Origin: Clostridia bacterium
Lineage (GTDB): Bacteria > Bacillota > Clostridia > Oscillospirales > Acutalibacteraceae
Length of the DNA: 64,000 bases
NCBI GenBank assembly: GCA_017517135.1
Contig: JAFXAK010000003.1
Coordinates: 56,754 to 120,753, forward strand
Reading direction: 5' to 3'
Shown piece by piece: positions 39,563-49,063 of the stretch (position 1 is the stretch's first letter; every line of letters starts with the position of its first letter). Under the pieces are notes generated by a model, which made no database searches, was not told the origin of the DNA, and saw nothing but the letters and a program-made list of their open reading frames with translations. The translations under genes and the position numbers were made by a program.

Positions 39563-40081
39563 GTGGAACAGAAGGCGAATATAAATTGGGATGAACTGAG
39601 GATAGATTATATCATTAACGGCTTATCTTATTCCGAATTGTCCGAAAAACACGGCGTTTCGAGGTCTACTATATCCCAGTGCGGGAAGCGTGAAAAGTGG
39701 GTTGAGCAGAGAAAACAGCATAGTGCTGAACTTGTGACGAATGCTGCGGATTTTGCACTTAAAAACGGCACACAGCAGCTGGAGAAGATAGGCGAGTGTG
39801 TGGATAAGGTTCTGAACAGAGTGTATACGATTGTTTTTTCTGAGGATACATTGACTGTCAAGACGCTTACTCAGCTGACGGCGGCGCTTCGGGAGCTTAA
39901 GAATATTACCCGAGACCTGGGCGGTCTGCCTACAGTACTCGAAAGAGAGCAGCTGAAGCTTGCAAGGAAGCGGCTCAAGGTTGAGGAGGAGCGTCTGAAA
40001 CTCGAAAAGGGCAAGGTTAAGACGGATGAGAGCAGAGAGATTACTGTAATTTTTGAGGGCGGTGAGGATTTTGTCGAGTAG
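39563..40081 (+). CDS. Terminase small subunit
   Basis: A 172-residue protein with a GTG start after AAAGGAGTGAGG. The N-terminal HTH (IINGLSYSELSEKHGVSRST) is the usual DNA-recognition domain of phage small terminases. The helical C-terminus (LKLARKRLKVEEERLKLEKG) fits oligomerisation. It overlaps the large subunit by up to 29 nt. It should recognise the packaging site, which is often in or near this gene. Confidence 0.82.
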   Translation: MEQKANINWDELRIDYIINGLSYSELSEKHGVSRSTISQCGKREKWVEQRKQHSAELVTNAADFALKNGTQQLEKIGECVDKVLNRVYTIVFSEDTLTVKTLTQLTAALRELKNITRDLGGLPTVLEREQLKLARKRLKVEEERLKLEKGKVKTDESREITVIFEGGEDFVE

Positions 40082-41438
40082 GACTGAATTGAGGATTCCT
40101 GCACCGTCTGCACGGCAGAGGCTGTTTCTTTCCGACAAGCACCGATATGTTGCATTCGGGGGAGCGAGAGGCGGCGGTAAGAGCTGGGCTGTGAGAATAA
40201 AGGCTGTCTTGCTTGCATTCGGCTTTCCCGGAATAAAGATTATGATAGTACGCCGTACCTATCCTGAACTGAGGGCAAACCACATAGGGCCTCTGAGACA
40301 GCTTTTAGGGGATTTTGCCGTTTATAAGGACAGCACGAAGGAGCTTTCCTTTCCCAACGGCTCGGTTATTCTTTTCAGGCATTGCCAGACACAAAGCGAT
40401 ATTGACAAGTACCAGGGTACCGAGGTTGATGTTCTTTTCATTGACGAAGCGACACAGTTCACCGAGGAGCAGTACGACCGATTCAAGGCGTGTGTTCGAG
40501 GTGTTAACAGCTTTCCGAAGCGTATATATCTGACCTGCAACCCCGGAGGAGTGGGACACGCATTCGTAAAGCGGCTTTTTGTTGACAGAGCATATAAAGA
40601 GAGTGAGAACGGTGAGGATTATTCCTTCATCCGCTCTCTTGTGACCGACAACAAGGCTCTTATGGAAACGAATCCCGATTATGTAGCACAGCTTAAAGCC
40701 TTACCGCCGAAGCTCAGGAAGGCGTGGCTCGAGGGGGACTGGAACATATTTGACGGACAGTTCTTTGAGGAGTTCAGAGATATTCCCGAGCATTATAAGG
40801 ACAGAAAATTCACCCATGTAATTGAGCCCTTTGAGGTTCCCCGTGAGTGGAATATCGTAAGGAGCTTTGACTTTGGTTTTGCAAAGCCATTTTCATGTGA
40901 CTGGTGGGCTATAGATTATGACGGCAGGGCCTATCTTATTTTACAGCTCTACGGCGGCACGGCTACACCTAATGAGGGTGTTAAATGGCATCCCGACAAG
41001 ATTTTTTCGGAGATACACCGTATTGAGAGTACACACCGTTGGCTTAAAGGTAAGCAGATAACGGGTGTTGCCGATCCGTCTATATGGGATGTTTCGAGAG
41101 GTGAGAGCGTATACGATACAGCCTGCTCGAATTTCGTTTATTTTAATAAAGGCGACAACAAGAGAATTCCCGGGTGGATGCAGTGTCATTACCGTATGTC
41201 CTTTGACGAAAACGGCTTGCCGATGGTGTATTTCTTCAACACCTGTACTCACGCTATCCGCACTCTGCCGCTTCTGCAGTTTTCGGAAACACTGCCCGAG
41301 GACCTCGACACATCACAGGAGGATCACTTTGCCGATTCGTTCAGATACTTCTGTATGTCAAGACCTATTGCACCGAGGAAAATGCCCGAAAATAAGACGA
41401 TTGAAAAGGACCCGCTAAACTTACTATCAGGAGGATAA
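40053..41438 (+). CDS. Terminase large subunit
   Basis: A 461-residue packaging motor. Walker A-type AFGGARGGGKSW and Walker B VLFIDEAT lie in the ATPase half. The RNase H-like nuclease half has acidic residues in SFDFGFAKPFSCDWW, GVADPSIWD and EDHFADSFRY. Together they pump DNA into the head and cut it. The TTG start at 40053 is the longest choice; a later TTG at 40093 with AGTAGGA in front is also possible. Confidence 0.93.
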   Translation: MRAVRILSSRTELRIPAPSARQRLFLSDKHRYVAFGGARGGGKSWAVRIKAVLLAFGFPGIKIMIVRRTYPELRANHIGPLRQLLGDFAVYKDSTKELSFPNGSVILFRHCQTQSDIDKYQGTEVDVLFIDEATQFTEEQYDRFKACVRGVNSFPKRIYLTCNPGGVGHAFVKRLFVDRAYKESENGEDYSFIRSLVTDNKALMETNPDYVAQLKALPPKLRKAWLEGDWNIFDGQFFEEFRDIPEHYKDRKFTHVIEPFEVPREWNIVRSFDFGFAKPFSCDWWAIDYDGRAYLILQLYGGTATPNEGVKWHPDKIFSEIHRIESTHRWLKGKQITGVADPSIWDVSRGESVYDTACSNFVYFNKGDNKRIPGWMQCHYRMSFDENGLPMVYFFNTCTHAIRTLPLLQFSETLPEDLDTSQEDHFADSFRYFCMSRPIAPRKMPENKTIEKDPLNLLSGG

Positions 41439-41439
41439 A

Positions 41440-43380
41440 ATGGAATTTACAGCAGAAAATCAGAAGAATTCAAACATTTTCACACAGAACATCAATGTGC
41501 AGGATATGTACACAGCCGAGCTTGCTGCTCAGTCAGGCTCGGGAGAGAAGCTGAACAACATCACACAGGACCATATCAGAACCGCTATGTCCGTTCTGCA
41601 GAGATACAAGAACGGCAAGGCGAACCTTGAGCAGCGTATAATCACAAACGAGGAATGGTTCCGCCTGCAGCACTGGAGCAAGGAGAGAAATGCAAAGCAG
41701 GGGGCTCAGACCAAGAGAGCAACGGGGTGGCTTTTTAACTCCATTGACAACAAGCACGCGGACTTTATGGATAACTTCCCCGGACTTACCGTGTTACCCA
41801 GAGAGAAAAGCGACGAGCAGGCTGCTCAGGAGCTGAGCAACATAATCCCTGCCGTGCTTGAGAGGAACGATTTTAAGGAAGTGTACAGCTCTGTGTGTAC
41901 ATATAAGCTCAAGAACGGTACAGGTATATACGGTGTTTACTGGGATCCTTCCAGGGAGAACGGAATCGGAGATATATCCGTACAGCTTGTTGATGCTCTC
42001 AATCTGTTCTGGGAGCCGGGGATTACAGATATTCAGCACTCGGAAAATGTGTTCTTTGTTGAGCTTGTCAATAACAACACCCTCAAGGCTGTTTATCCCG
42101 ACATTGATTTGGATAAGCTCGGCGGTGAGAGCTTTACCGTTGCAAGATATCAGTACAACGAAAATGTTGACACCTCCGACAAGTCCTCGGTTGTTTCCTG
42201 GTACTACAAGAAGAAAGTGAACGGCAAAACGGTGCTGCATTACTGCCGATTTGTCAATGATATCATTCTTTTTGCTTCCGAGAATGACAGCAGATATGCC
42301 GATACGGGCTGGTATGCACACGGAAAATATCCGTTTGTGTTCGATACGCTCTATGAAGATGTCGGTACCCCGTTCGGCTTCGGGCTTATCGATGTAAACA
42401 AGGAATCGCAGGAGGACATTGACGAGATGTCTTCTCTTATTCTCAGGAATGCTAAGGCTGCTTTGAGGAGGAGATATTTTATTTCTGCATCGGCGAATGT
42501 GAATCCTAATGAATATGCCGACCTTGACAAGGATTTTGTGACCGTCCAGGGAGATGTTGACGACAGCCGTGTCAAGGAAATATCCGTTTCCACCTTGCCC
42601 GGAACATATGTTGAGGTGCTTAATAACAAGATACAGGAGCTCAAAGAAATAAGTTCGAACAGAGATGTTACTGCCGGCAGTACAAGCTCATCCGTTACTG
42701 CCGCTTCTGCTATTGCAGCATTGCAGGAATCGGGAAACAAGACCTCCCGAGCTATGATTTCAAAGACATACACAGCCTTCAGAAAGGTATGCGAGCTTAT
42801 TATCGAGCTTATGCGACAGTTCTATGATGCGCCGAGGACATTCCGTATCACGGGGGAAAACGGAGCAACACAGTTTCAGAGCTTTTCAAACGAGAAGATA
42901 AAGGGCGGACAGAGCTTTTCCGAATTCGGTCTGACATTTTCAGAAAAAGCTCCTGTGTTTGACCTGTCTGTGCAGATTTATAAGCAGAATCCCTGGAGTA
43001 AGGCGGCACAGAATCAGGATGCTATAAGCTTCTACAACATGGGACTGTTCAATCCGAACAATGAACTGCAGGCTATGGCTTGTATGCAGATGCTTGACTT
43101 TGAGAACAAGGATAAGGTGATGAGAAGCATTCAGCAGAACGGTGTGATGTCGAAAATGCTTCCTGTTATGCTTCAGGCCGTGCAGATAGTGGATGCACAG
43201 AACGGGACAAATAATGCCGAGATGTTTGCTGCTCAGTTAGGGATGAGCTTACCGCAGACCACCGTGCAGAGTGCTCAGACCGGAACGGGAAACGAGATGG
43301 CACAGGCTGAGGGAGAAAACAGAACGCTTGTTGATAAAGCCAAGGCACGAACGGCGGCGACTACCGCAGCGAGGGCGTAA
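41440..43380 (+). CDS. Portal protein, P22-like
   Basis: A 646-residue protein in the portal position with P22/podovirus-like features: SVLQRYKNGKANLEQRIITN near the start, the wing/stem segment GFGLIDVNKESQEDIDEMSS, then TLPGTYVEVLNNKIQELKEI and the SVTAASAIAALQESGNKTSR segment common in these portals. It forms the dodecameric ring through which DNA passes. It starts 1 nt after the terminase stop. Length is longer than the usual siphovirus portals and closer to P22 gp1. Confidence 0.88.
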   Translation: MEFTAENQKNSNIFTQNINVQDMYTAELAAQSGSGEKLNNITQDHIRTAMSVLQRYKNGKANLEQRIITNEEWFRLQHWSKERNAKQGAQTKRATGWLFNSIDNKHADFMDNFPGLTVLPREKSDEQAAQELSNIIPAVLERNDFKEVYSSVCTYKLKNGTGIYGVYWDPSRENGIGDISVQLVDALNLFWEPGITDIQHSENVFFVELVNNNTLKAVYPDIDLDKLGGESFTVARYQYNENVDTSDKSSVVSWYYKKKVNGKTVLHYCRFVNDIILFASENDSRYADTGWYAHGKYPFVFDTLYEDVGTPFGFGLIDVNKESQEDIDEMSSLILRNAKAALRRRYFISASANVNPNEYADLDKDFVTVQGDVDDSRVKEISVSTLPGTYVEVLNNKIQELKEISSNRDVTAGSTSSSVTAASAIAALQESGNKTSRAMISKTYTAFRKVCELIIELMRQFYDAPRTFRITGENGATQFQSFSNEKIKGGQSFSEFGLTFSEKAPVFDLSVQIYKQNPWSKAAQNQDAISFYNMGLFNPNNELQAMACMQMLDFENKDKVMRSIQQNGVMSKMLPVMLQAVQIVDAQNGTNNAEMFAAQLGMSLPQTTVQSAQTGTGNEMAQAEGENRTLVDKAKARTAATTAARA

Positions 43381-43383
43381 GCT

Positions 43384-43668
43384 ATGATTAAGGCTAAATT
43401 TTCAGAGGGTAAGACAGATATTCTGCTGACTGTTTCGGGACATTCGGGAAAAAGAGGAGAGAGCCTTGTCTGTGCCAGTGTGTCTACTCTTATGTTTGCA
43501 CTCGAAAGAACGCTGAAAGAATCGGGATTCGTTTATGAAAAAGTGATTTCGGACGGCTTATTTCAGCTTGTTTCAGGAAAAGATGCACGGCCCTTTTTTG
43601 AGGTGGTGCTGAACGGTCTGATGTTGTTGTCAGAAAAATATCCCGATGAAGTTAAATTGAAGATGTGA
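43384..43668 (+). CDS. prp: Prp-type ribosomal-processing cysteine protease, phage copy
   Basis: A 94-residue protein of the Prp family. The catalytic pair is His20 in SGHSGKRGE and Cys30 in LVCASVSTLMFAL. Host Prp removes an N-terminal extension from ribosomal protein L27 at the motif NLQFFA. Here the gene lies between portal and scaffold, and both the scaffold and capsid proteins begin with a close match (DLQLFA, DIQLFA). I infer a head-maturation protease. The His-Cys spacing (10 residues) is slightly shorter than in the bacterial enzymes I know. Confidence 0.85.
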   Translation: MIKAKFSEGKTDILLTVSGHSGKRGESLVCASVSTLMFALERTLKESGFVYEKVISDGLFQLVSGKDARPFFEVVLNGLMLLSEKYPDEVKLKM

Positions 43669-43675
43669 TACATGG

Positions 43676-43704
43676 CTTCTCGCTTCGGCGGGGAGCTTTT
43701 TTCT
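43676..43704 (+). terminator. Terminator after prp
   Basis: A stem GCTTCTCGC with GCGGGGAGC (several G-T pairs) followed by TTTTTTC. It may lower expression upstream relative to scaffold and capsid. Confidence 0.6.
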
Positions 43705-43889
43705 TCTTAATAATCACAAGCGATTGGGATTTCAAGTAAAAAAAACAAGCGGAATTTTTTAGTTGTGAGAAAAATTTTTAAGTTTTTTGAAAAAATTTTT
43801 AATTAACGGCACTAAAAAGGGGTAGTGATGAAAAGAAAAATGCTAAATTAAATATGACACTTCGGAAAGACGATGGAAGGAGCTTTAAT
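43705..43889 (+). promoter_or_regulatory. A/T-rich leader of the scaffold gene
   Basis: No gene except a 7-codon ORF (ATGAAAAGAAAAATGCTAAA from 43828). It contains AATTAACGGCACTAAAAAGG (from 43800), which recurs with small changes at 60585 before another structural gene. No -10/-35 consensus pair is clear. Confidence 0.35.
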
Positions 43890-44849
43890 ATGGCTGACAA
43901 ACATTTTTTTGACCTGCAGCTTTTCGCTGACGGCGGTGCAGACGGAGAGGGTACTGCCGCTGCGGTGAGCTCATCAGGTCTCTCGGGCGATTTCAATGCT
44001 GATTACAGCAAGTACATTTTAGGCAAGGAGGACGCCGCTCCTGCGAAAACAACAGAGGTGATTTCTTCAGATGATGTGAAGACAGCTGATTCACATTCGG
44101 ATGATGCCACAGACGGTGCGGACACCTCGGCACAGGACAACACGGCAGATATCGATGCTGAATTCGAGGAGCTTATCAAGGGTAAGTTTAAAGAGCAGTT
44201 CGGGAAGCGTACACAGAATATCATAAATCAGCGTTTCAGGGCCGCAAAGAATACTCAGGAGAATCTCGAATCTCTGCAGAGTGCTATCGCGCCGCTGTTC
44301 GACAAGTACGACATCAAAACGGACGATTTTCAGGCTCTCAAGGATGCTATTCTCAATGACGAATCGACCTTTGCAAGAAAGGCAATGAGCGTCAATAAGT
44401 CTACTGAGGAGTATAAAGCGGATTTTGAAGCAAAGCAGAAGCAGGATGCTCAGGCTCAGGCGGATGCAATGGCTTCAATGAAAGAAACCTATGCGAAATG
44501 GAAGGCTGAGGAAGCAGAATTGCAGAAAATTTATCCCGGCTTTGACCTTGCAAAGGCTATTTCGGGGAGTGAGGAATTCAGGACTGCTATTGAAAACGGA
44601 ACATCTGTGGCTCTTGCTTATAAGGGGGCATTCTTTGACGATATCACAGCAGGTCTTGTTTCTGCGACAATGCATAAGTCTGCTGAAAAGACAGTCAAAG
44701 CTATTGCTGCAAATGCTAAAAGACCTCCCGAGGGCGGTGTGAACGCTGCGGGCGGTGCGACACAGAAGATTGATGTCAATTCCCTCTCCGAAAAACAGAT
44801 TCTGGATATTATTGAAAGAAGTGCAAGAGGAGAAAGAATCTCCTTTTAA
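43890..44849 (+). CDS. Scaffold protein with N-terminal Prp-type cleavage motif
   Basis: A 319-residue acidic, helix-rich protein just before the capsid gene, with the make-up of a scaffold (QTQ-type low-complexity start, coiled coil EEYKADFEAKQKQDAQAQAD, basic/hydrophobic end SLSEKQILDIIERSARGERI). The N-terminus HFFDLQLFADGGADGE has the L27/Prp motif ending at Ala13. The start is the ATG at 43890 after GAAGGAG; a longer in-frame start at 43854 has no good ribosome site and would bury the motif. Confidence 0.8.
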   Translation: MADKHFFDLQLFADGGADGEGTAAAVSSSGLSGDFNADYSKYILGKEDAAPAKTTEVISSDDVKTADSHSDDATDGADTSAQDNTADIDAEFEELIKGKFKEQFGKRTQNIINQRFRAAKNTQENLESLQSAIAPLFDKYDIKTDDFQALKDAILNDESTFARKAMSVNKSTEEYKADFEAKQKQDAQAQADAMASMKETYAKWKAEEAELQKIYPGFDLAKAISGSEEFRTAIENGTSVALAYKGAFFDDITAGLVSATMHKSAEKTVKAIAANAKRPPEGGVNAAGGATQKIDVNSLSEKQILDIIERSARGERISF

Positions 44850-44872
44850 GCACGAAAAAGGAGAGAAAGTAA

Positions 44873-46168
44873 TTGAAAAAGTTTGATTTTGATTTCGATA
44901 TTCAGCTTTTCGCCGACGGCGGTGCTGACTATGTTGTAAACTCTACAGGCGGACATATTGAGGGCGGTGCCGTGACAAATGCGGGCGCTCTTTCCGCCGA
45001 AATGAAAACCTTTTATGACAAAACGCTCATCACACTTGCAAGTGCCAATCTTGTGCATGAGCAGTTCGGTCAGAAGCGTCCTATCCCTAAAAACGGCGGT
45101 AAGACCATTGAGTTCAGACGCTTCTCAAGACTTCCCAAGGCATTAAAGCCCATCACAGAGGGTGTTACTCCTGCAGGTAACAAGCTCAATGTTACTGCTA
45201 TGACCTGTTCTGTTGATCAGTACGGCGACTACATTGAGCAGACAGATATGCTCGAGCTTACCGCAATCGACAACACTATAGTTGAAGCTACAAAGGAGCT
45301 TGCGGCTCAGGCAGGTCTTACTCTTGATACCGTTGTGAGAAACGAGCTTGTGGGCGGTACCAATGTAATGTATGCTCCCGAGGTTGACGCTGACGGAGAG
45401 GAAACAGAGGTTCTTTCCCGTGCTGATATTTCAGCAGCCTGCAGACTTCGTGTGAAGGATGTTTTCAAGGCCGCAGCAGAGCTCAAGGCAGTGAATGCTC
45501 CCAAAATCAACGGCTCGTATGTGGCTATCATTCATCCCTATATCGCATACGACCTTATGCAGGATGCCAAGGAGCAGTGGATGGGTATTCAGAAATATGC
45601 CGATCCCGAAAAAATCCTCAAGGGTGAAATCGGAACTCTCGGCGGTGTCCGCTTCGTTGAATCAACCGAGGCTAAAATCTTCGGTCCCGAAAAAATCACT
45701 GAGGATTATTCAAGATTTACCGTTGCGGCTACAGCTACAAAGGGTGCAACCGCTATCAAGGTGGCAGAACCCGTTGAGGCGCATCAGCTTGCTTCTCCCG
45801 TCCCTGTTTATGTTGACGGCACAGAAAACACCGTTACAGCTATCGCTGCAGACGGCACTCTTACTCTCGGCACAGCTTTAGCAAACGATGTTGCAGCTGA
45901 TGCTGTTATCTGCGGTCAGGGTGCAGGCAGGGACGGCAGTGCAGTTTTCTGTACACTCTTCATCGGTGAGAACGCATACGGTGTAACCGACATTACAGGC
46001 GGCGGTCTTGAGCATATCGTGAAGCAGAAGGGCTACGGCAACGATCCTCTTAATCAGAGAAGCTCTGTCGGCTGGAAGGCAACAAAGGTCGCAAAAAGAC
46101 TTCTTGAGGAATACCTCCTCAGAGTTGAATCAGCTTCAGAGTTCTCTGATGTAGTTGAAAGCAACTAA
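44873..46168 (+). CDS. Major capsid protein, N4-gp56 family
   Basis: A 431-residue capsid protein. The segments FGQKRPIPKNGGKTIEFRRF, YGDYIEQTDMLELTAID and VAIIHPYIAYDLMQD match the N4-gp56 family of HK97-fold capsids. Residues about 285-350 form an extra Ala/Val-rich beta domain (VPVYVDGTENTVTAIAADG) that could sit on the capsid surface. The N-terminus FDFDIQLFADGGADY carries the same Prp-type site as the scaffold (motif ends at Ala14). TTG start after AAAGGAGAG. Confidence 0.92.
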   Translation: MKKFDFDFDIQLFADGGADYVVNSTGGHIEGGAVTNAGALSAEMKTFYDKTLITLASANLVHEQFGQKRPIPKNGGKTIEFRRFSRLPKALKPITEGVTPAGNKLNVTAMTCSVDQYGDYIEQTDMLELTAIDNTIVEATKELAAQAGLTLDTVVRNELVGGTNVMYAPEVDADGEETEVLSRADISAACRLRVKDVFKAAAELKAVNAPKINGSYVAIIHPYIAYDLMQDAKEQWMGIQKYADPEKILKGEIGTLGGVRFVESTEAKIFGPEKITEDYSRFTVAATATKGATAIKVAEPVEAHQLASPVPVYVDGTENTVTAIAADGTLTLGTALANDVAADAVICGQGAGRDGSAVFCTLFIGENAYGVTDITGGGLEHIVKQKGYGNDPLNQRSSVGWKATKVAKRLLEEYLLRVESASEFSDVVESN

Positions 46169-46184
46169 GCTCTGATATCCCCGC

Positions 46185-46228
46185 GGGGGAAAAGGTTTTT
46201 TACCACCTTTCACCTTTTCCCCCTTTTT
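46185..46228 (+). terminator. Terminator after the capsid gene
   Basis: Perfect 12-bp stem GGGGGAAAAGGT (46185-46196) and ACCTTTTCCCCC (46212-46223), then TTTTT. Its strength would keep capsid RNA levels above those of downstream genes. Confidence 0.85.
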
Positions 46229-46253
46229 GATTTTATTTAAGGAGTGATTTTTC

Positions 46254-46469
46254 TTGGCAAAAAAGAAAGTTAAAGATATCAAGGAGACCGTTTTTATCCC
46301 CAAAGAGGCAAAAGGCGACGATTCCCTTTATGTTGCCGTGAACGGCAAAAGAATCCTTGTGAAAAAGGGTGAGGCGGTAAGCCTTCCCAAGGAATTTGCG
46401 GAGGTTGTAAACAACTCTCTGAAGCAGAAAACAGCAGCGGATGCTTATATCGAATCGACTGCGAAATAA
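46254..46469 (+). CDS. Small basic head protein
   Basis: A 71-residue protein with TTG start after AAGGAGTG. Sequence KETVFIPKEAKGDDSLYVAV, then NGKRILVKKGEAVSLPKEFA is a small beta-barrel often found after the capsid gene in N4-gp56 phages; it may be a head-decoration or completion protein. No experimental role is known. Confidence 0.65.
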   Translation: MAKKKVKDIKETVFIPKEAKGDDSLYVAVNGKRILVKKGEAVSLPKEFAEVVNNSLKQKTAADAYIESTAK

Positions 46470-46477
46470 GAAAACCA

Positions 46478-46506
46478 AGAGGGCAGTTGCGAAACTGCTC
46501 TTTTTT
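46478..46506 (+). terminator. Terminator after the small head protein
   Basis: AGAGGGCAGTT, loop GCGA, AACTGCTCT, then TTTTTT. Confidence 0.7.
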
Positions 46507-46523
46507 AATAGGACGGTGAAAAA

Positions 46524-46910
46524 ATGACTATTCAGAACATCAAAGATAAGCTTCAGTTCAGGAAACAAACGAACATCGATACCGACAGGCTGATTGAGTT
46601 TGTTAATACGGTTGAAATGCAAATCAAAAAGGAAATCATTGATACTCACGAGGGGGCTGAGAAATATGTCTTCAACGGCTATACAACAGATGATGTTGAA
46701 GGCACACAGCTTATAGCTCCCGCACCTTATTCGGAGATGTATGTTTTCTATGTTTCAGCACAGATTTCTCTTGCGGAAAACAATATTGCAAGCTTCAACA
46801 ATGAAATGGCTTTGTTTAATCAGTGGTACGGTGACTTTACCGGCTACTATACGAGGAACAATATGCCCTTGCCGAAAAAAAATATGTTTTTGAGGGGGTA
46901 TAACATATGA
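46524..46910 (+). CDS. Head-tail connector (adaptor) protein
   Basis: A 128-residue, mostly helical protein: IQNIKDKLQFRKQTNIDTDR, then MYVFYVSAQISLAENNIASF and FNQWYGDFTGYYTRN. Size, helical make-up and place after capsid fit the adaptor (gp6/gp4-like) ring that sits under the portal. No sequence motif proves this. It overlaps the next gene by 4 nt. Confidence 0.6.
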   Translation: MTIQNIKDKLQFRKQTNIDTDRLIEFVNTVEMQIKKEIIDTHEGAEKYVFNGYTTDDVEGTQLIAPAPYSEMYVFYVSAQISLAENNIASFNNEMALFNQWYGDFTGYYTRNNMPLPKKNMFLRGYNI

Positions 46911-49063
46911 GCCTTTCTGTTCCTGCAAAAAACAGGATTATGATTGACACCTTTTTGGGGATTAACAGAAGAGAGAGGATTTCTTCGGGGGAGCTTGCAG
47001 ATTGTGTGAATGTGACGGCTGATAAGTATCCTTGTCTTGCTACCCGTGCTCCGAGAGGTATTGTACGCTTCAGGGATGAAGATAAGAATATTGTAAGTCC
47101 TATGTGCCCGGGAAAGCCTGTTGCGGCTTTAACTGACGGGGATGATATTGTTTTTGTCAGCGAGAACAGCACTTTTATTAAGGGCGATAAGGTATATGAA
47201 TTTTTTAACGGACGGGCAAAGCAGCTTGTTGCTTTTAACGACCGCTATGTTGTGGCTCCTTTTGTTGCTTCTGTTGCAAGTGACCTGAGTGAGGTGAAGA
47301 CTGCTCTGGCTGTTGTTTCGGGGAAGATGACTATATCTCTGTTGGCAGAGCCCGAGGGCTCGGGAATAGAATATGTTTCAGCCGAAGAAGCTCCGACTGA
47401 CGGCACAAAATACTGGTTTTCAACCAAGGAAAACGGGCTTTATTGTTGGTCAGAGGATGAAAGCAAATATATTGCATGGCCGACTACATATATTAAGTTT
47501 GCAAATTCTTCTTTGGATTTTTCGGATTTTGCTGTAGGTGATACTGTCAGTCTTATGAGTGGTGAAACACAGGCAGATGCTGCTATCACCTCTTACACAG
47601 TAAAAAAAGCCGGATTAAATTATATAGTGGTTACGGGTATCTGTAATCCCGCTGAATGTGATGAGGAAACTGTTTATACCTTGTGCAGAGAGGCACCGCA
47701 GCTTGACTATATTGTCGCCCACAAAAACAGAATATGGGGCTGTCATTACGGTTTGGTAACAACGAGCGACGGCGATAAATTTATTAATGAAATTTATGCA
47801 AGTAAACTCGGAGATGCAACAAACTGGTATTCGTATCAGGGAATTTCGACGGATTCATATACTGTGAGTGTTGGTGAGGGCGGAGCTTTCACGGGTTGCG
47901 GTATCGTGGGCGACAATGTTGTTTTCTTCAAGGAAAACTGTATGTATACCATATACGGCTCCCTGCCTTCAAGTTATCAGGTGTCAAAGACCGATTGCTT
48001 CGGTATTCAGGACGGCTCTTTCAGGAGTGCCGTTACTATTAACGGTGTGCTTTATTACAAATCCAATCACGGCATTATGCGACTTGAAAGCGGCAGTCTG
48101 CCCGTCTGCATTTCTTCTGCTCTCGGGACTGACATATGGAGTGAAGCTATAGCAGGAACTGACGGAGAAAAGTATTACATTCAGATGAAAACACCCTCGG
48201 GAGAATATCAGCTGTTTGTTTATGATACAGCGACGGGCTTCTGGTACAGGGAAAGCACCGAGAGTAACAAGGAAATACTGTGCTTTGTTAACTACAAAAA
48301 TAATCTCATTTATGTTACCGGTAATCAGACAGATATTGAATGTTCAAAAAAATGCGGCTTTTATTACGATTTGCATCCCGAAGCTAAACCGCAGCCTCCC
48401 GAAAGTTTCACCGGAAAAATTCTTTATTTACTGGCTCTTGTTTTTTACGGCATTACTGTGCTGCGAGCAAGGACATTATATAACCTTTTCAGCTTTATGC
48501 CTGAAAAGGATGCAAGAAAGGCTATTGCTGAAAAATTGGGTAAGGACAATATAACAGACGAGGAATTCAATGAATTTATCCAAGCTTTTATGGAGCCTGT
48601 GGGCTATGTATATTATTGGAGCTGTGATTTTGTTTATGCTTCGGGGGAGCTCGGCTGTAACACGGAGTTACCGTGTTCATTGATGGAATATAATGCCGAT
48701 ACGGATGAGTATGAGAAGATTTCGCTTGTGCCCGAATTAAGAACGGAAAGAGGCTTTCAATGGCTTGCCGAAACGGGAGATTTCGGTATGAATTATTCGG
48801 ATTTCAAGCATGTTTCTGCTATTCAGATTCGAATGAAACTCGAAGAAGGCTCTTCGGTGAGCGTGGATATATCGTATGACGGTGAAAGCTATCGGCATCT
48901 TAAATGCTTTGATAAGCCGATGAAGAGCACGGGGAGAATTGATATTCGCCCGTTCGTAAAATGCGATAATTTCCGTTTACGCTTCAAGGGCAAGGGGCAG
49001 TGTGTTATTTATTCAATAACTATCACATACGAAGACGGAGGGGATAAGAATGTCGGATTTTAA
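46907..49063 (+). CDS. Large virion protein, probable tail-hub/stabilisation protein
   Basis: A 718-residue beta-rich protein with repeated Trp/Tyr/Gly-Asp strands (IWGCHYGLVTTSDGDKF, NVVFFKENCMYTIYG, GVLYYKSNHGIMRLESG, EYQLFVYDTATGFWYRES) suggesting a beta-propeller, as in P22 gp10-type packaged-DNA stabilisation proteins. The ordering after the adaptor fits. Odd feature: a hydrophobic stretch ILYLLALVFYGITVLRARTL at about residue 508 with a small helical insert after it. The C-terminal beta domain (SVSVDISYDGESYRHLKCF) may contact other tail parts. Confidence 0.65.
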   Translation: MSLSVPAKNRIMIDTFLGINRRERISSGELADCVNVTADKYPCLATRAPRGIVRFRDEDKNIVSPMCPGKPVAALTDGDDIVFVSENSTFIKGDKVYEFFNGRAKQLVAFNDRYVVAPFVASVASDLSEVKTALAVVSGKMTISLLAEPEGSGIEYVSAEEAPTDGTKYWFSTKENGLYCWSEDESKYIAWPTTYIKFANSSLDFSDFAVGDTVSLMSGETQADAAITSYTVKKAGLNYIVVTGICNPAECDEETVYTLCREAPQLDYIVAHKNRIWGCHYGLVTTSDGDKFINEIYASKLGDATNWYSYQGISTDSYTVSVGEGGAFTGCGIVGDNVVFFKENCMYTIYGSLPSSYQVSKTDCFGIQDGSFRSAVTINGVLYYKSNHGIMRLESGSLPVCISSALGTDIWSEAIAGTDGEKYYIQMKTPSGEYQLFVYDTATGFWYRESTESNKEILCFVNYKNNLIYVTGNQTDIECSKKCGFYYDLHPEAKPQPPESFTGKILYLLALVFYGITVLRARTLYNLFSFMPEKDARKAIAEKLGKDNITDEEFNEFIQAFMEPVGYVYYWSCDFVYASGELGCNTELPCSLMEYNADTDEYEKISLVPELRTERGFQWLAETGDFGMNYSDFKHVSAIQIRMKLEEGSSVSVDISYDGESYRHLKCFDKPMKSTGRIDIRPFVKCDNFRLRFKGKGQCVIYSITITYEDGGDKNVGF

